DNA from: Pseudomonadales bacterium
GTDB lineage: Bacteria > Pseudomonadota > Gammaproteobacteria > Pseudomonadales > Azotimanducaceae
Assembly (NCBI GenBank): GCA_022448765.1
Contig: JAKUTI010000136.1
Location: 1-7,099 of the forward strand
Reading direction: 5' to 3'
Length of the DNA stretch: 7,099 nt
The notes beneath the pieces were generated by a model. The model did no database searches, was not told the origin of the DNA, and saw only the letters and a list, made by a program, of their open reading frames with translations. The first letter of the stretch is position 1. Every line of letters begins with the position of its first letter. Below, piece after piece: positions 1 to 6,266 of the stretch. The position numbers were made by a program, and so were the translations under genes.

Positions 1-1
1 G

Positions 2-112
2 CCCTCAGGATGTGAACCAAGCTCAAGAGCCGTGAGGGGTCTCGACGGGAATCACGATTTCCTATCAACCATGACCCTGGATGATTTGAAAGAGATGTAC
101 AAGTCGGCTTGA
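2..112 (+). CDS. C-terminal end of an unrecognised protein (partial)
   Basis: Frame 2 is open from the window edge to a TGA at 110-112 and gives the last 36 residues of a protein, ending DDLKEMYKSA. The stretch from about residue 19 on (DFLSTMTLDDLKEMYKSA) has the composition of a normal soluble alpha-helical C-terminus. The other two plus frames stop at once or after 10 codons, so this is the best candidate for the end of an upstream gene. I do not recognise the family from so short a tail. It lies 170 bp upstream of the CoA-transferase on the same strand, so it could belong to the same transcription unit, but no terminator or clear promoter is visible between them. Confidence is limited because only 36 codons can be seen. 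Confidence 0.4.
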   Translation, partial: PSGCEPSSRAVRGLDGNHDFLSTMTLDDLKEMYKSA

Positions 113-270
113 TGGCTGATGGCGCACGGGCAACCGAAAACCTTTCAACCACACGAGTTTCACGAGCACCGCGCGAGGCAGCAAAATACCGACAGACTTC
201 TCGTTGCCTCCTGCCACTCAAACGATATGGGTTCGCTTGGGTGTGTGGTTAGATAGTGCATGTCTGTCTA

Positions 271-276
271 GGGGAG
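271..276 (+). promoter_or_regulatory. Ribosome-binding site choosing the ATG at 283
   Basis: GGGGAG lies six bases before the ATG at 283. The frame can also be opened by a GTG at 256, but that codon has no purine-rich site before it and would add nine residues ahead of the conserved domain, so 283 is preferred. Confidence 0.6.
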
Positions 277-282
277 ATTGCG

Positions 283-1452
283 ATGACTGCATTCGACAAA
301 CGCTCGGGGCCACTTCAGAAATATCGGATAATCGATCTAACCGCGATGATCTCAGGGCCTTACGGCACGCAATTACTTGCGGATCAGGGAGCCGATGTGA
401 TCAAGGTTGAGACAGAAACGGGCGACCTCATGCGTCACGCCTCTCCTGCTCGGAACGGCATGAGTGCTGCGTTTCTCCTGAACAATCGCAACAAACGTTC
501 GGTCGTCTTGGATCTGAAATCCGAGGGCGGTAAGGAGACACTCCGTCGGTTGATCGCCACAGCCGACGTTTTCGTTCAAAACTTTCGTCCGGGTGCAATT
601 GAACGCATGGGCTTTGGCGAAGAATACGTGCGGAGCATATGCTCGGACATTATCTATGTATCAATAAGCGGTTTCGGCGAGAGTGGGCCATATCGTCGCA
701 AGCGTGTATACGACCCGATCATCCAGGCGTTGTCGGGGCTTATGTACGCCCAGCGCTCGGGCGAAACGCCAATGATGATGCACACGCTGGTGCCGGACAA
801 GCTAACCGCCATGACTGTTGCCCAAGCAACATGTGCGGCCTTGCTTGCACGAGAAACCACCGGCGAGGGGGACCATGTTCGACTCTCAATGCTCGATGCA
901 ACGGTCGCTTGGAACTTTCCCGACCTCATGTTGAACCAATGTCTTATAGGTGACGAAGCGAGTGAGCCGATTACGACCGGAATCGACACCACCGCTTTTG
1001 CGACTCGGGATGGTCACCTTGTGTTCTTTGTTGCCTCTGACATCGAATGGCAAGGCTTTGTCGCAGCAGCAGAACGGCCGGAACTTGCCCACGACGAACG
1101 CTTCAAAACACTTGCTGATCGCATGCAACATCTGCCGGAAATGTACGAGATCATGAGAGATACAGTCGCCGCGGGAACGACTCAGGAGTGGCTTGACCGA
1201 TTAGATGCGCACCAAGTCCCGTGCGCCCCAGTCAACTCTATCGAGGGGTTACTGAAAGACGCTCAACTTGCTCACAACCAACTGATTGAGGAGTACGAGC
1301 ACCCGACGGCGGGAAACATCCGTTACGCCAGACCAGCAGCTAGATTCTCCGTGCATCGCGCTGACGATCGAAACGCCGCGCCCGATCTGGGCGAGCATAC
1401 CGAGGAAATAATTTCTGAGACCGTTGAAGGAACAGCGGAGGAAACCAAATGA
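283..1452 (+). CDS. CaiB/BaiF family (family III) CoA-transferase
   Basis: A cytoplasmic enzyme of 389 residues that would move CoA from one acyl-CoA to a free acid, the usual way this family activates or recycles carboxylates such as carnitine, bile-acid, oxalate or aromatic acids. Seen in the sequence: the N-terminal family signature (residues about 12-36, with the run SGPYGTQLLADQGADVIKVE), then LNNRNKRSVVLDLKSEGG, then PGAIERMGFG, then SISGFGESGPY. The aspartate in YDPIIQALSG (Asp144) aligns with the residue that forms the acyl-aspartyl intermediate in formyl-CoA transferase. The small C-terminal domain carries the typical VPCAPVNS segment. Length is normal for the family and no frameshift is visible. 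The substrate cannot be told from sequence; a CoA-transferase, epimerase (racemase) or CoA-ligase-like role are all possible within the family. The stop codon overlaps the ATG of a tiny following frame, so translation there may be coupled. Confidence 0.93.
   Translation: MTAFDKRSGPLQKYRIIDLTAMISGPYGTQLLADQGADVIKVETETGDLMRHASPARNGMSAAFLLNNRNKRSVVLDLKSEGGKETLRRLIATADVFVQNFRPGAIERMGFGEEYVRSICSDIIYVSISGFGESGPYRRKRVYDPIIQALSGLMYAQRSGETPMMMHTLVPDKLTAMTVAQATCAALLARETTGEGDHVRLSMLDATVAWNFPDLMLNQCLIGDEASEPITTGIDTTAFATRDGHLVFFVASDIEWQGFVAAAERPELAHDERFKTLADRMQHLPEMYEIMRDTVAAGTTQEWLDRLDAHQVPCAPVNSIEGLLKDAQLAHNQLIEEYEHPTAGNIRYARPAARFSVHRADDRNAAPDLGEHTEEIISETVEGTAEETK
1437..1442 (+). promoter_or_regulatory. 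Strong Shine-Dalgarno before the ATG at 1449
   Basis: GGAGGA sits inside the last codons of the CoA-transferase, six bases before an ATG that overlaps its stop (ATGA, 1449-1452). This is close to an ideal ribosome-binding site and suggests a coupled downstream gene is or once was translated here. Confidence 0.5.
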
Positions 1453-1580
1453 CTTCTAGAACGTTGCGCGGCAGCGTTAATGGGAGTGAACTCCTTTTTT
1501 CCCATGCGATAGGCGCGGGAAAATGCTACTTCCACGTTTATGAAAGCGAGCGACTGCCAATTGAGGTGGTTTTCACGTGA
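1449..1580 (+). CDS. Small translationally coupled ORF, perhaps the head of a broken gene
   Basis: Starts with the ATG of an ATGA overlap with the CoA-transferase stop and has a near-consensus GGAGGA site at the right spacing. It encodes 43 residues, beginning MTSRTLRGSVNGSELLFSHA, and ends with TGA at 1578-1580. After that TGA the same frame stays open for another 34 codons to a second TGA at 1683-1685, so a 78-codon frame is interrupted once. I do not recognise the product: there is no signal peptide, clear membrane segment or cofactor motif. It could be a genuine 43-residue protein, or the decayed remains of a partner of the CoA-transferase. A selenocysteine reading of the TGA is possible in principle but nothing else supports it. 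The minus strand is also open over much of this stretch, so coding potential is ambiguous. Confidence 0.35.
   Translation: MTSRTLRGSVNGSELLFSHAIGAGKCYFHVYESERLPIEVVFT
1482..1500 (+). terminator. Weak hairpin followed by six T
   Basis: GGAG (1483-1486), a four-base loop TGAA, CTCC (1491-1494) and then TTTTTT (1495-1500). The arrangement resembles an intrinsic terminator placed about 30 bp after the CoA-transferase stop. The stem is only four pairs, with a possible fifth G-T pair, so efficiency would be low and it may be chance. Confidence 0.25.
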
Positions 1581-1899
1581 GTCGATCGGGAGGCCCCGCA
1601 CGGCATTCGGCCTGAGGGTCGATGTTCGGATAGAGTGGATGCCCGCTTGGGTTTCTATTTAGAGTCGACGTTCCGATACCTTTGAAATCAGCCTAAAATC
1701 TAAAGTGTGTGCATCACATATTTATAGAAGGTTTTGATATCAAAATATTATTTTAGCGATAGCATTTTTATTATGTAGATAGGAGAGTGCAACGTTCCGG
1801 CCCAGGCGTATCCGTTATTTGATAGCGGTATATTGTGCGTCGATAATTATTGGCGGGAACTGGTTGCAACGCCTAACAAGATCAAAAGGAAGAATGGGA
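1581..1899. other. Intergenic region, AT-rich, likely promoter of the OsmC/monooxygenase pair
   Basis: About 320 bp without a convincing gene. The first part (1581-1682) continues the frame of the small ORF past its TGA. From about 1684 to 1790 the sequence becomes markedly AT-rich compared with the genes on either side, as promoter regions often do. It contains a perfect 14-bp palindrome, a TGTG-N5-CACA element (1706-1718) and several TATTAT-like boxes (1746-1751 and 1769-1774), but no convincing -35/-10 pair with normal spacing could be assigned. The frame of the OsmC gene is open back to a TTG at 1819, but that stretch lacks family character and is treated as leader. Confidence 0.5.
1732..1745. 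promoter_or_regulatory. Perfect 14-bp palindrome, candidate operator
   Basis: TTTTGATATCAAAA reads the same on both strands. It lies in the AT-rich stretch 155 bp before the OsmC start. Short symmetric AT-rich sites like this are commonly bound by dimeric repressors (MarR-type, for example, often sit near peroxide-response genes). No regulator gene is present in the window, so the link is inference. Confidence 0.35.
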
Positions 1900-2457
1900 A
1901 TGACCGATCCGAAGGTTGATAACGGGGTTAACGTCGAAGCGCTGCTAAGCGCTAGGGATGCTCTGTCAGATGCTCCAGCGGGCGCAAAGTTTGCTTGGCG
2001 AGCAACGTGCAAGTGGCAAAACGGAGTTCACAGCAAGTCTACTGTTGAGCGTTTTCGTGGACTTGGTGACGAGCAAAAACACAAGACTGAGTTTAACTTT
2101 GATGCGGATCACCCGGAGGTATTTGCCGCCGAGGACAATGGTGCAACGCCTGTCGAATATGTGCTGGTGGGCCTTGCTTCGTGTTTAACCGCGGGAATTG
2201 CTAGCGTTGCTCAGAACCGCGACATTCAATTGCGATCGGTTGAAGCCAAGCTTGAAGGTTCGATGGATATTCTCGGTATCTTAGGAGCCGATCCCGAAGT
2301 CCGGAACGGGTTTGAGGATATTAAAGTGACCTTCGATATTGACGCTGACGCTTCGCAAGAAGACGTCGAAGCTCTTGTCGCACAGTCGCAAAAACGCTCC
2401 GCCGTTTTCGACATCCTTACCAACCCCACGAGTGTAAGTGTCGACGTAAATTCGTGA
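1900..2457 (+). CDS. OsmC-like family protein lacking the second catalytic cysteine
   Basis: A cytoplasmic protein of 185 residues in the OsmC/Ohr superfamily, whose classical members reduce organic hydroperoxides with a cysteine pair. Seen: the strand-rich N-terminal half, then the hallmark helix VLVGLASCLTAGIASVA with Cys95 at the peroxidatic position, then LRSVEAKLEGSMDILGILG, and the C-terminal pattern KRSAVFDILTNPTSVSVDV. In Ohr and OsmC the second (resolving) cysteine falls near the start of that last segment; here it is Ser167. The only other cysteine is Cys37. Such one-cysteine members exist and their activity is less certain; an external thiol could resolve the oxidised cysteine. The ATG at 1900 is chosen because AAGGA (1886-1890) is nine bases upstream; the ATG at 1894 is too close to it. 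The monooxygenase gene follows after four bases, so the two are co-translated. Confidence 0.88.
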   Translation: MTDPKVDNGVNVEALLSARDALSDAPAGAKFAWRATCKWQNGVHSKSTVERFRGLGDEQKHKTEFNFDADHPEVFAAEDNGATPVEYVLVGLASCLTAGIASVAQNRDIQLRSVEAKLEGSMDILGILGADPEVRNGFEDIKVTFDIDADASQEDVEALVAQSQKRSAVFDILTNPTSVSVDVNS

Positions 2458-2461
2458 CCCC

Positions 2462-3730
2462 TTGTTAGCTAATAATGTTTCCGTCCCCGTTGTTGTTATA
2501 GGCGCCGGGCACAGCGGGCTCTCCGCGAGTTATTGGTTGGGGCAACGCGGTATTGAACATGTAGTGATTGAGAGAGGTCGGGTCGCCGAGTCGTGGCGCG
2601 TGGCGCGCTGGGACTCGTTGCGTCTTCTGACCCCGAATTGGCAGAATTCTTTGCCGGGCTGCAGTTATGACGGAGATGACCCCGATGCTTTTATGACGAT
2701 GGAAGGCGTCATACAGTTCATCACCAATTACTCGTCTAGCATCAACACACCACTTCTTGAAGGAACAAATGTATCTCGTGTCAGGACGTCAGTTAAGGGA
2801 TACGTTATCGAGACGACTAGGGGTGATTTTGAAGCTAGAGCACTAGTCCTCGCGAGCGGTGCCTGTAACCTCGAAAGTTTACCTCCCTTTGCCGATGCGA
2901 TGCCTGAAGGTGTGAAGGCCGTTCATTCGCTGCACTACAAGAATCCTCGACAGTTGCCTGAGGGCCCTGCGTTAGTCGTGGGCGCTTCCGCTACAGGACT
3001 TCAGTTAGCGAGCGAGATTCATGATTCGGGTCGTCCGGTTACGCTGTCCGTGGGCGAACACGTTCGAATGCCACGGATCTATCGTGGAAGAGACGTACAG
3101 TGGTGGATGCATGCAACGGGTCTGCTCGATGACACGATCGGCGATGTTGATGATCTAGTCCGCGCGCGAAATATACCGTCGCCACAGCTCATCGGAACAC
3201 CTGATCACTCCACGGTTGACCTGAATAGTCTGTCATGTAAGGGCGTGGTGCTGGTAGGACGTTTGGCGGGTGTTCGTCCAATGGGAGATACGTCGGTAGC
3301 GCAGTTCTCTGGTTCGCTAAAAAATATTTGCGCATTGGCCGACCTCAAACTTAATCGACTCCTCAATACGTTTGACGAGTGGGCGAGCAAACAATCCAAC
3401 TTGGAAATTCCCAGGGTAGAACGATTCGAAGACACCGTAGTTTCGGAAAGACCCGAACTCGGCGTAACCATTGGCGGAACGGCGGGAATCCAAAGTGTCA
3501 TTTGGGCGACTGGTTACAAACCGGATTACTCGTGGCTGGATTTGCCAGTATTTGACTCTAAAGGTCGTCTCAAACACGAGGGCGGTGTCGTCACGGATTC
3601 TCCAGGAGTTGTCGTTCTTGGGCTTACTTTTTTGCGGCGGCGGAAATCAAGTTTCATTCACGGCGCCAGCGATGATGCTCGAGAGTTGGTTGATGTTTTG
3701 GCCAAACACCTAGAAGGGCAAGTTTCATAG
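2462..3730 (+). CDS. FAD/NAD(P)-dependent flavoprotein monooxygenase (FMO/CzcO type)
   Basis: A soluble two-dinucleotide-domain flavoenzyme of 422 residues; the family uses NADPH and O2 to hydroxylate substrates or insert oxygen (N- or S-oxidation, Baeyer-Villiger). Seen: FAD Rossmann motif GAGHSG at residues 14-19, the ERGRVAESWR and RWDSLRLLTPNWQNSLPG segments, the NAD(P) Rossmann motif GASATG at 174-179, the WATGYKPDYSWL motif from Trp348, and the C-terminal FLRRRKSSFIHGASDDA segment. The spread of motifs and length resemble the MSMEG_0569-type flavin-dependent oxidoreductases, though I cannot place it firmly. The start must be TTG 2462: the frame has a TAA at 2447-2449 and the first Rossmann motif begins a few codons in. 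There is no Shine-Dalgarno site, and only four bases separate it from the OsmC stop, so translation is probably coupled. The substrate is unknown. Confidence 0.9.
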   Translation: MLANNVSVPVVVIGAGHSGLSASYWLGQRGIEHVVIERGRVAESWRVARWDSLRLLTPNWQNSLPGCSYDGDDPDAFMTMEGVIQFITNYSSSINTPLLEGTNVSRVRTSVKGYVIETTRGDFEARALVLASGACNLESLPPFADAMPEGVKAVHSLHYKNPRQLPEGPALVVGASATGLQLASEIHDSGRPVTLSVGEHVRMPRIYRGRDVQWWMHATGLLDDTIGDVDDLVRARNIPSPQLIGTPDHSTVDLNSLSCKGVVLVGRLAGVRPMGDTSVAQFSGSLKNICALADLKLNRLLNTFDEWASKQSNLEIPRVERFEDTVVSERPELGVTIGGTAGIQSVIWATGYKPDYSWLDLPVFDSKGRLKHEGGVVTDSPGVVVLGLTFLRRRKSSFIHGASDDARELVDVLAKHLEGQVS

Positions 3731-4109
3731 AGTTAGGTCTAAACCACAGAACGGATGTCTTAAGCCTCGAAAGAAAATTCGATCACGAAGTCGCCAGAAA
3801 GTCCTAGCCGACGTACCCGCAATGCAAATCAGTGGCAATGTGCGTTTTATATAGTTAGATCGAATAAGTATCGCTCAGCTCAATTATCCCGCAGCGCAGC
3901 CAAGAACAGCGTTTTGAGGGTCACCGAGATCGATTGGATGAGTGTCGTAAGTGCCCACCTTATCGGGCTTTTCTTTGCTTCCACTGTTATACACCGCCTC
4001 TTTGTTATTTCTTGTTTGTGTGGTTGGTCGGTATATCGACGCTGAGCTAGCCCTGGAAAGGGCAGATCCCCTGTGCCACGATGGGCCGTCCTACACATAG
4101 AGAGTGCTT
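3731..4109. other. Intergenic region with no convincing gene
   Basis: A 379-bp gap between two plus-strand oxygenase genes. The plus frame shared with the monooxygenase is open from 3764 to 4045, and within it ATG 3938 could begin a 35-residue hydrophobic peptide (MSVVSAHLIGLFFASTV and on). It has no good ribosome-binding site and is probably chance. The minus strand has a 72-codon frame (3880-4098) with no family character. No strong terminator hairpin follows the monooxygenase, and no promoter with normal spacing is clear; TATATC at 4032-4037 is a possible -10 box without a good -35. The length suggests the oxygenase has its own promoter. Confidence 0.4.
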
Positions 4110-5387
4110 ATGAGCCGGTTCAAGGGTAGCGCCGACCGAGTTATGGCGGAGTCCTCGACAGTTTCGTCGACCTACGTGCCCTCTTTCGAACTCACGGAGG
4201 GACAGCCGCCGCCGATCGCGGCGAATGGGGGGTTGTCATACATGTCGTTCGATCGGAATGGCGATGCAGGAACCTCTGCAGCAACGGAAGCGGCATTTGT
4301 TCAGATCGCCGAAGGGGAGGGACAGGCGGTTATCGACATGCTCGAGAGTGCAGGCCCCGGTCCTATCGAAACCAAATGGGGTTTAGGATTTAAGGAGTAC
4401 TCCGAGTGCTTGGAGTACATTCGTGCGAACAACATTGAAGCTCCCGAAGGAGGACTAGCTCTTCCCCTACGGTACACGGTTCATGAGCAACCCTCATACT
4501 CGATCGTTTCGTCGAACGCACTTTGGCGCGACCCAGAACGGGAAGCCGATGCGAAAGCGCTTAGGAGGGACGAGCGAGACCACGGGCGTCGATGTCTCTA
4601 CTTCCCTCAGGTCTTACGGGATGCGAGACGCATGGAGGAGTACCACCCAGGTCTATCGCCCAACAGTTCTGAATGCATGGATAAACTCGGTGTTTCGCTC
4701 GCTCACTGCGAATCCAAGTGCGCGAACTTCTACGATGCGGGAGAGGTAGAACGCGTATTCTACCCAGAGATCGAGAAGCTCCTATTAGAATTTTTCCCGG
4801 ATGCCACAGACGCTCTCGTTTATAACCACGATGTGTTTGACAAAGACTACAAAGGTGATCGCACCGAGGATCAGGACAAAAAGATTCCTGGCGTCAATGC
4901 TGGATACGCCAACCTTGTCCACAATGACCTGAATGACAACAGTGGGCGTGTACGATGCCGTGAGCTGCTGACGAAGAATTTGAGGAACTTCGGGCGAGAA
5001 CAGCATTACACTGAAGACCAGGCTGACGCGAAGATGGCGCGTCGATTTATGTCCATTAATCTTGCAAAGCCGATGGAGACGGTCCGTCAGAATCCATTCG
5101 TGCTCTGTGCTTGGCCTTCTTTCGCCGATCAACCTTACATCACCAATTATCGCGTCTATGATGATCGTGTTGGCGAGACCACACGCTTCACTTACCGACC
5201 CGAACATGACTGGTACTGGTTTCCGCAGCAGAAGTCGAACGAAGTGTCGATGCTCAAGTGCTACGATTCCGTTACGGACGGTTCTGTGTCGCGCTGGTCG
5301 TTCCACACGGCCTGTGTGGACCCAACAGCGCCCGATGACGCTCCGTGTCGAAAGAACGTCGTCGTTCGGTCGTACGTCTTCTTCTAG
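4110..5387 (+). CDS. CmcJ/NvfI-type non-haem iron oxygenase, long form
   Basis: A 425-residue protein whose second half matches the CmcJ/NvfI family (related to cephalosporin 7-alpha-methoxylation protein CmcJ, fungal AsaB-like proteins and the endoperoxide-forming NvfI), mostly Fe(II)/2-oxoglutarate oxygenases. Seen: FYPEIEKLLLEFFPDA then LVYNHDVF; the iron-site pattern His271-x-Asp273 in NLVHNDLND; the NLAKPMETVRQNPFVLCAWPS segment equivalent to the family's NVWRP...PLALCD; and HDWYWFPQQKSNEVSMLKCYDS followed by His399 in RWSFHTACVDP, a likely third iron ligand. Arg414 or Arg420 near the end could hold the co-substrate. Typical bacterial members are nearer 270-300 residues; here about 110-140 N-terminal residues have no recognised domain. 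Start choice is uncertain: GTG 4104, ATG 4110 (weak GAGAG before it) or ATG 4143 are all possible. Possible roles are hydroxylation, desaturation or peroxidation of a lipid or secondary metabolite; the substrate is unknown. Confidence 0.82.
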   Translation: MSRFKGSADRVMAESSTVSSTYVPSFELTEGQPPPIAANGGLSYMSFDRNGDAGTSAATEAAFVQIAEGEGQAVIDMLESAGPGPIETKWGLGFKEYSECLEYIRANNIEAPEGGLALPLRYTVHEQPSYSIVSSNALWRDPEREADAKALRRDERDHGRRCLYFPQVLRDARRMEEYHPGLSPNSSECMDKLGVSLAHCESKCANFYDAGEVERVFYPEIEKLLLEFFPDATDALVYNHDVFDKDYKGDRTEDQDKKIPGVNAGYANLVHNDLNDNSGRVRCRELLTKNLRNFGREQHYTEDQADAKMARRFMSINLAKPMETVRQNPFVLCAWPSFADQPYITNYRVYDDRVGETTRFTYRPEHDWYWFPQQKSNEVSMLKCYDSVTDGSVSRWSFHTACVDPTAPDDAPCRKNVVVRSYVFF

Positions 5388-5637
5388 GACCGAGAGTAAT
5401 TAGCGGGCCGGTGGTTACGCCTACCGCGCTGCGTGGCAAGATCAATCTTGCAACGGATGCATGGTCGGATGAAGTTCGGAATCCCTCGTAGAAAAAGGCA
5501 AGTCCCGCGCTAAGCTGAGTTTCGCTCCACAATAACTCGTAAATATGCGTTTGCTCGTAGTTGTCGGGCTTGGCGGTCATCCCTTCCAAATAAAACGCCT
5601 TGGCGTCTTCGATAGCTCGTTTGAACCGCGGCAGTCT
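5388..5637 (-). pseudogene. Coding-like remnant of an unrecognised protein
   Basis: On the minus strand, right after the PPOX gene and in a different frame, there is an open stretch that reads like real protein: RFKRAIEDAKAFYLEGM, then TAKPDNYEQTHIYELLWSE, then TQLSAGLAFFYEGFR. An in-frame TAG (5638-5640) closes it upstream, and no ATG with proper spacing opens it: TTG 5589 has a weak AAGG before it, and ATG 5580 has a purine run touching it. Past about 5450 the sequence loses protein character, and the frame runs on through the 3' end of the convergent oxygenase gene to a stop at 5272, becoming arginine-rich there, as shadow frames do. The simplest reading is an internal or C-terminal relic of a helical, tyrosine- and glutamate-rich protein. 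I do not recognise the family. It could also be a short real gene from the TTG, converging on the oxygenase gene with overlap. Confidence 0.35.
5436..5451. repeat. Short perfect inverted repeat between convergent genes
   Basis: GCAAGAT, two bases, ATCTTGC (arms 5436-5442 and 5445-5451). As RNA it could fold with five pairs and a six-base loop. It lies about 50 bp after the oxygenase stop, inside the remnant frame on the other strand. No T-run follows on either strand, so it is not a standard terminator; it may be a weak transcript-end structure or chance. Confidence 0.3.
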
Positions 5638-5648
5638 CTATGTATAAC

Positions 5649-6266
5649 TTAGAGGTTGTCGCGGTAATCGGCTTCGATACGCTGATCGATGGATTTGACG
5701 GCATCAGATCCTGCGATTTTTCGAGCGGCAAAGATTTCACCGAACGAGACACGAAAGTTTTCCTGCCAGGTAGACCTGTCCCACAACTTGGACCGCAACA
5801 TAGCCTTGCCACAGTGAAAGAAGCATTCATCTACAAACACTCGAATGACGAGCGTCGCTGGTTTGTTGCGTGCCGCAAATTGATGTAACAGATCCGGTTC
5901 GCATGACAGTTCTGCACGACCGTTGATCCGCAATGTTTCCCGAGTATTGGGGACAATAAACAAAATGCCGACGTTAGGGTTGGAAAGTATGTTCTGGTGG
6001 CCGTAAGCAAGTTTATTGCCGGGTCGATCAGGAATTAATAATGTTTGTTCGTTCAATACCTCAACAAATCCGGGCGCGTCTCCCTTGGGCGACGCGTCCA
6101 TGCGCCCCTTTTCGTCTGCGGTCGACAAGACGATCAACGGGCTCTTCTCGATGAAGTCCCGAGCGAATTCATCGACGTGGTCAATATTTTTTTCGTGAAG
6201 CCCAGGGATTTCATCCCCAATGACCGCGCGTAGCTGTTCCAAGCTTTGTATCTTGTGACTATTCAA
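5649..6266 (-). CDS. PPOX-type FMN flavoprotein, MSMEG_1061/DR_2398-like
   Basis: A cytoplasmic split-barrel flavoprotein of 205 residues, related to pyridoxamine 5'-phosphate oxidase but in the subfamily named after MSMEG_1061/DR_2398, whose physiological substrates are not established. Seen in order: KSPLIVLSTADEKGRMDASP, GDAPGFVEVLNEQTLLIPDR, PGNKLAYGHQNILSNPNVGI, LFIVPNTRETLRINGRAEL and DECFFHCGKAMLRSKLWD. These cover the FMN-phosphate and dimer-interface segments of the family and the conserved FFHC-KA-RS-LW block. Length is normal and the frame is intact. The start is TTG 6266, supported by AAAGGG eight bases before it (6275-6280, minus strand); there is no ATG before the conserved core. 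It is transcribed away from the RND adaptor gene and toward the oxygenase gene. A flavin-dependent reductase or oxidase role is inferred, not shown. Confidence 0.9.
   Translation of the reverse strand: MNSHKIQSLEQLRAVIGDEIPGLHEKNIDHVDEFARDFIEKSPLIVLSTADEKGRMDASPKGDAPGFVEVLNEQTLLIPDRPGNKLAYGHQNILSNPNVGILFIVPNTRETLRINGRAELSCEPDLLHQFAARNKPATLVIRVFVDECFFHCGKAMLRSKLWDRSTWQENFRVSFGEIFAARKIAGSDAVKSIDQRIEADYRDNL

Noticed and set aside
1323..1601. Minus-strand 92-codon frame opposite the 3' end of the CoA-transferase
   Set aside because: About half of it is the shadow of a well-supported gene and it has no family motif. The part at 1453-1601 reads fairly protein-like, but the plus-strand frame there has the better start signals.
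1705..1720. CRP-like site
   Set aside because: TCACA is present, but the left half does not give TGTGA at the required six-base spacing.
1819..1899. Upstream extension of the OsmC frame from TTG 1819
   Set aside because: The added 27 residues have no family match, and a Shine-Dalgarno site sits at the right distance from ATG 1900.
3938..4045. 35-residue hydrophobic plus-strand peptide in the same gap
   Set aside because: Could be a small membrane protein, but the start has no good ribosome-binding site, and T-rich DNA readily gives hydrophobic codons by chance.
3880..4098. Minus-strand 72-codon frame in the gap before the CmcJ-like gene
   Set aside because: No recognisable motif, unremarkable composition and no clear ribosome-binding site.
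4785..5306. Minus-strand 173-codon frame inside the CmcJ-like gene
   Set aside because: Entirely opposite a gene with clear family motifs; its translation has no family character.
5411..5427. Imperfect GC-rich hairpin after the CmcJ-like gene considered as a terminator
   Set aside because: The stem CGGTGG/CCTACCG needs a bulged T, and no T-run follows on either strand.
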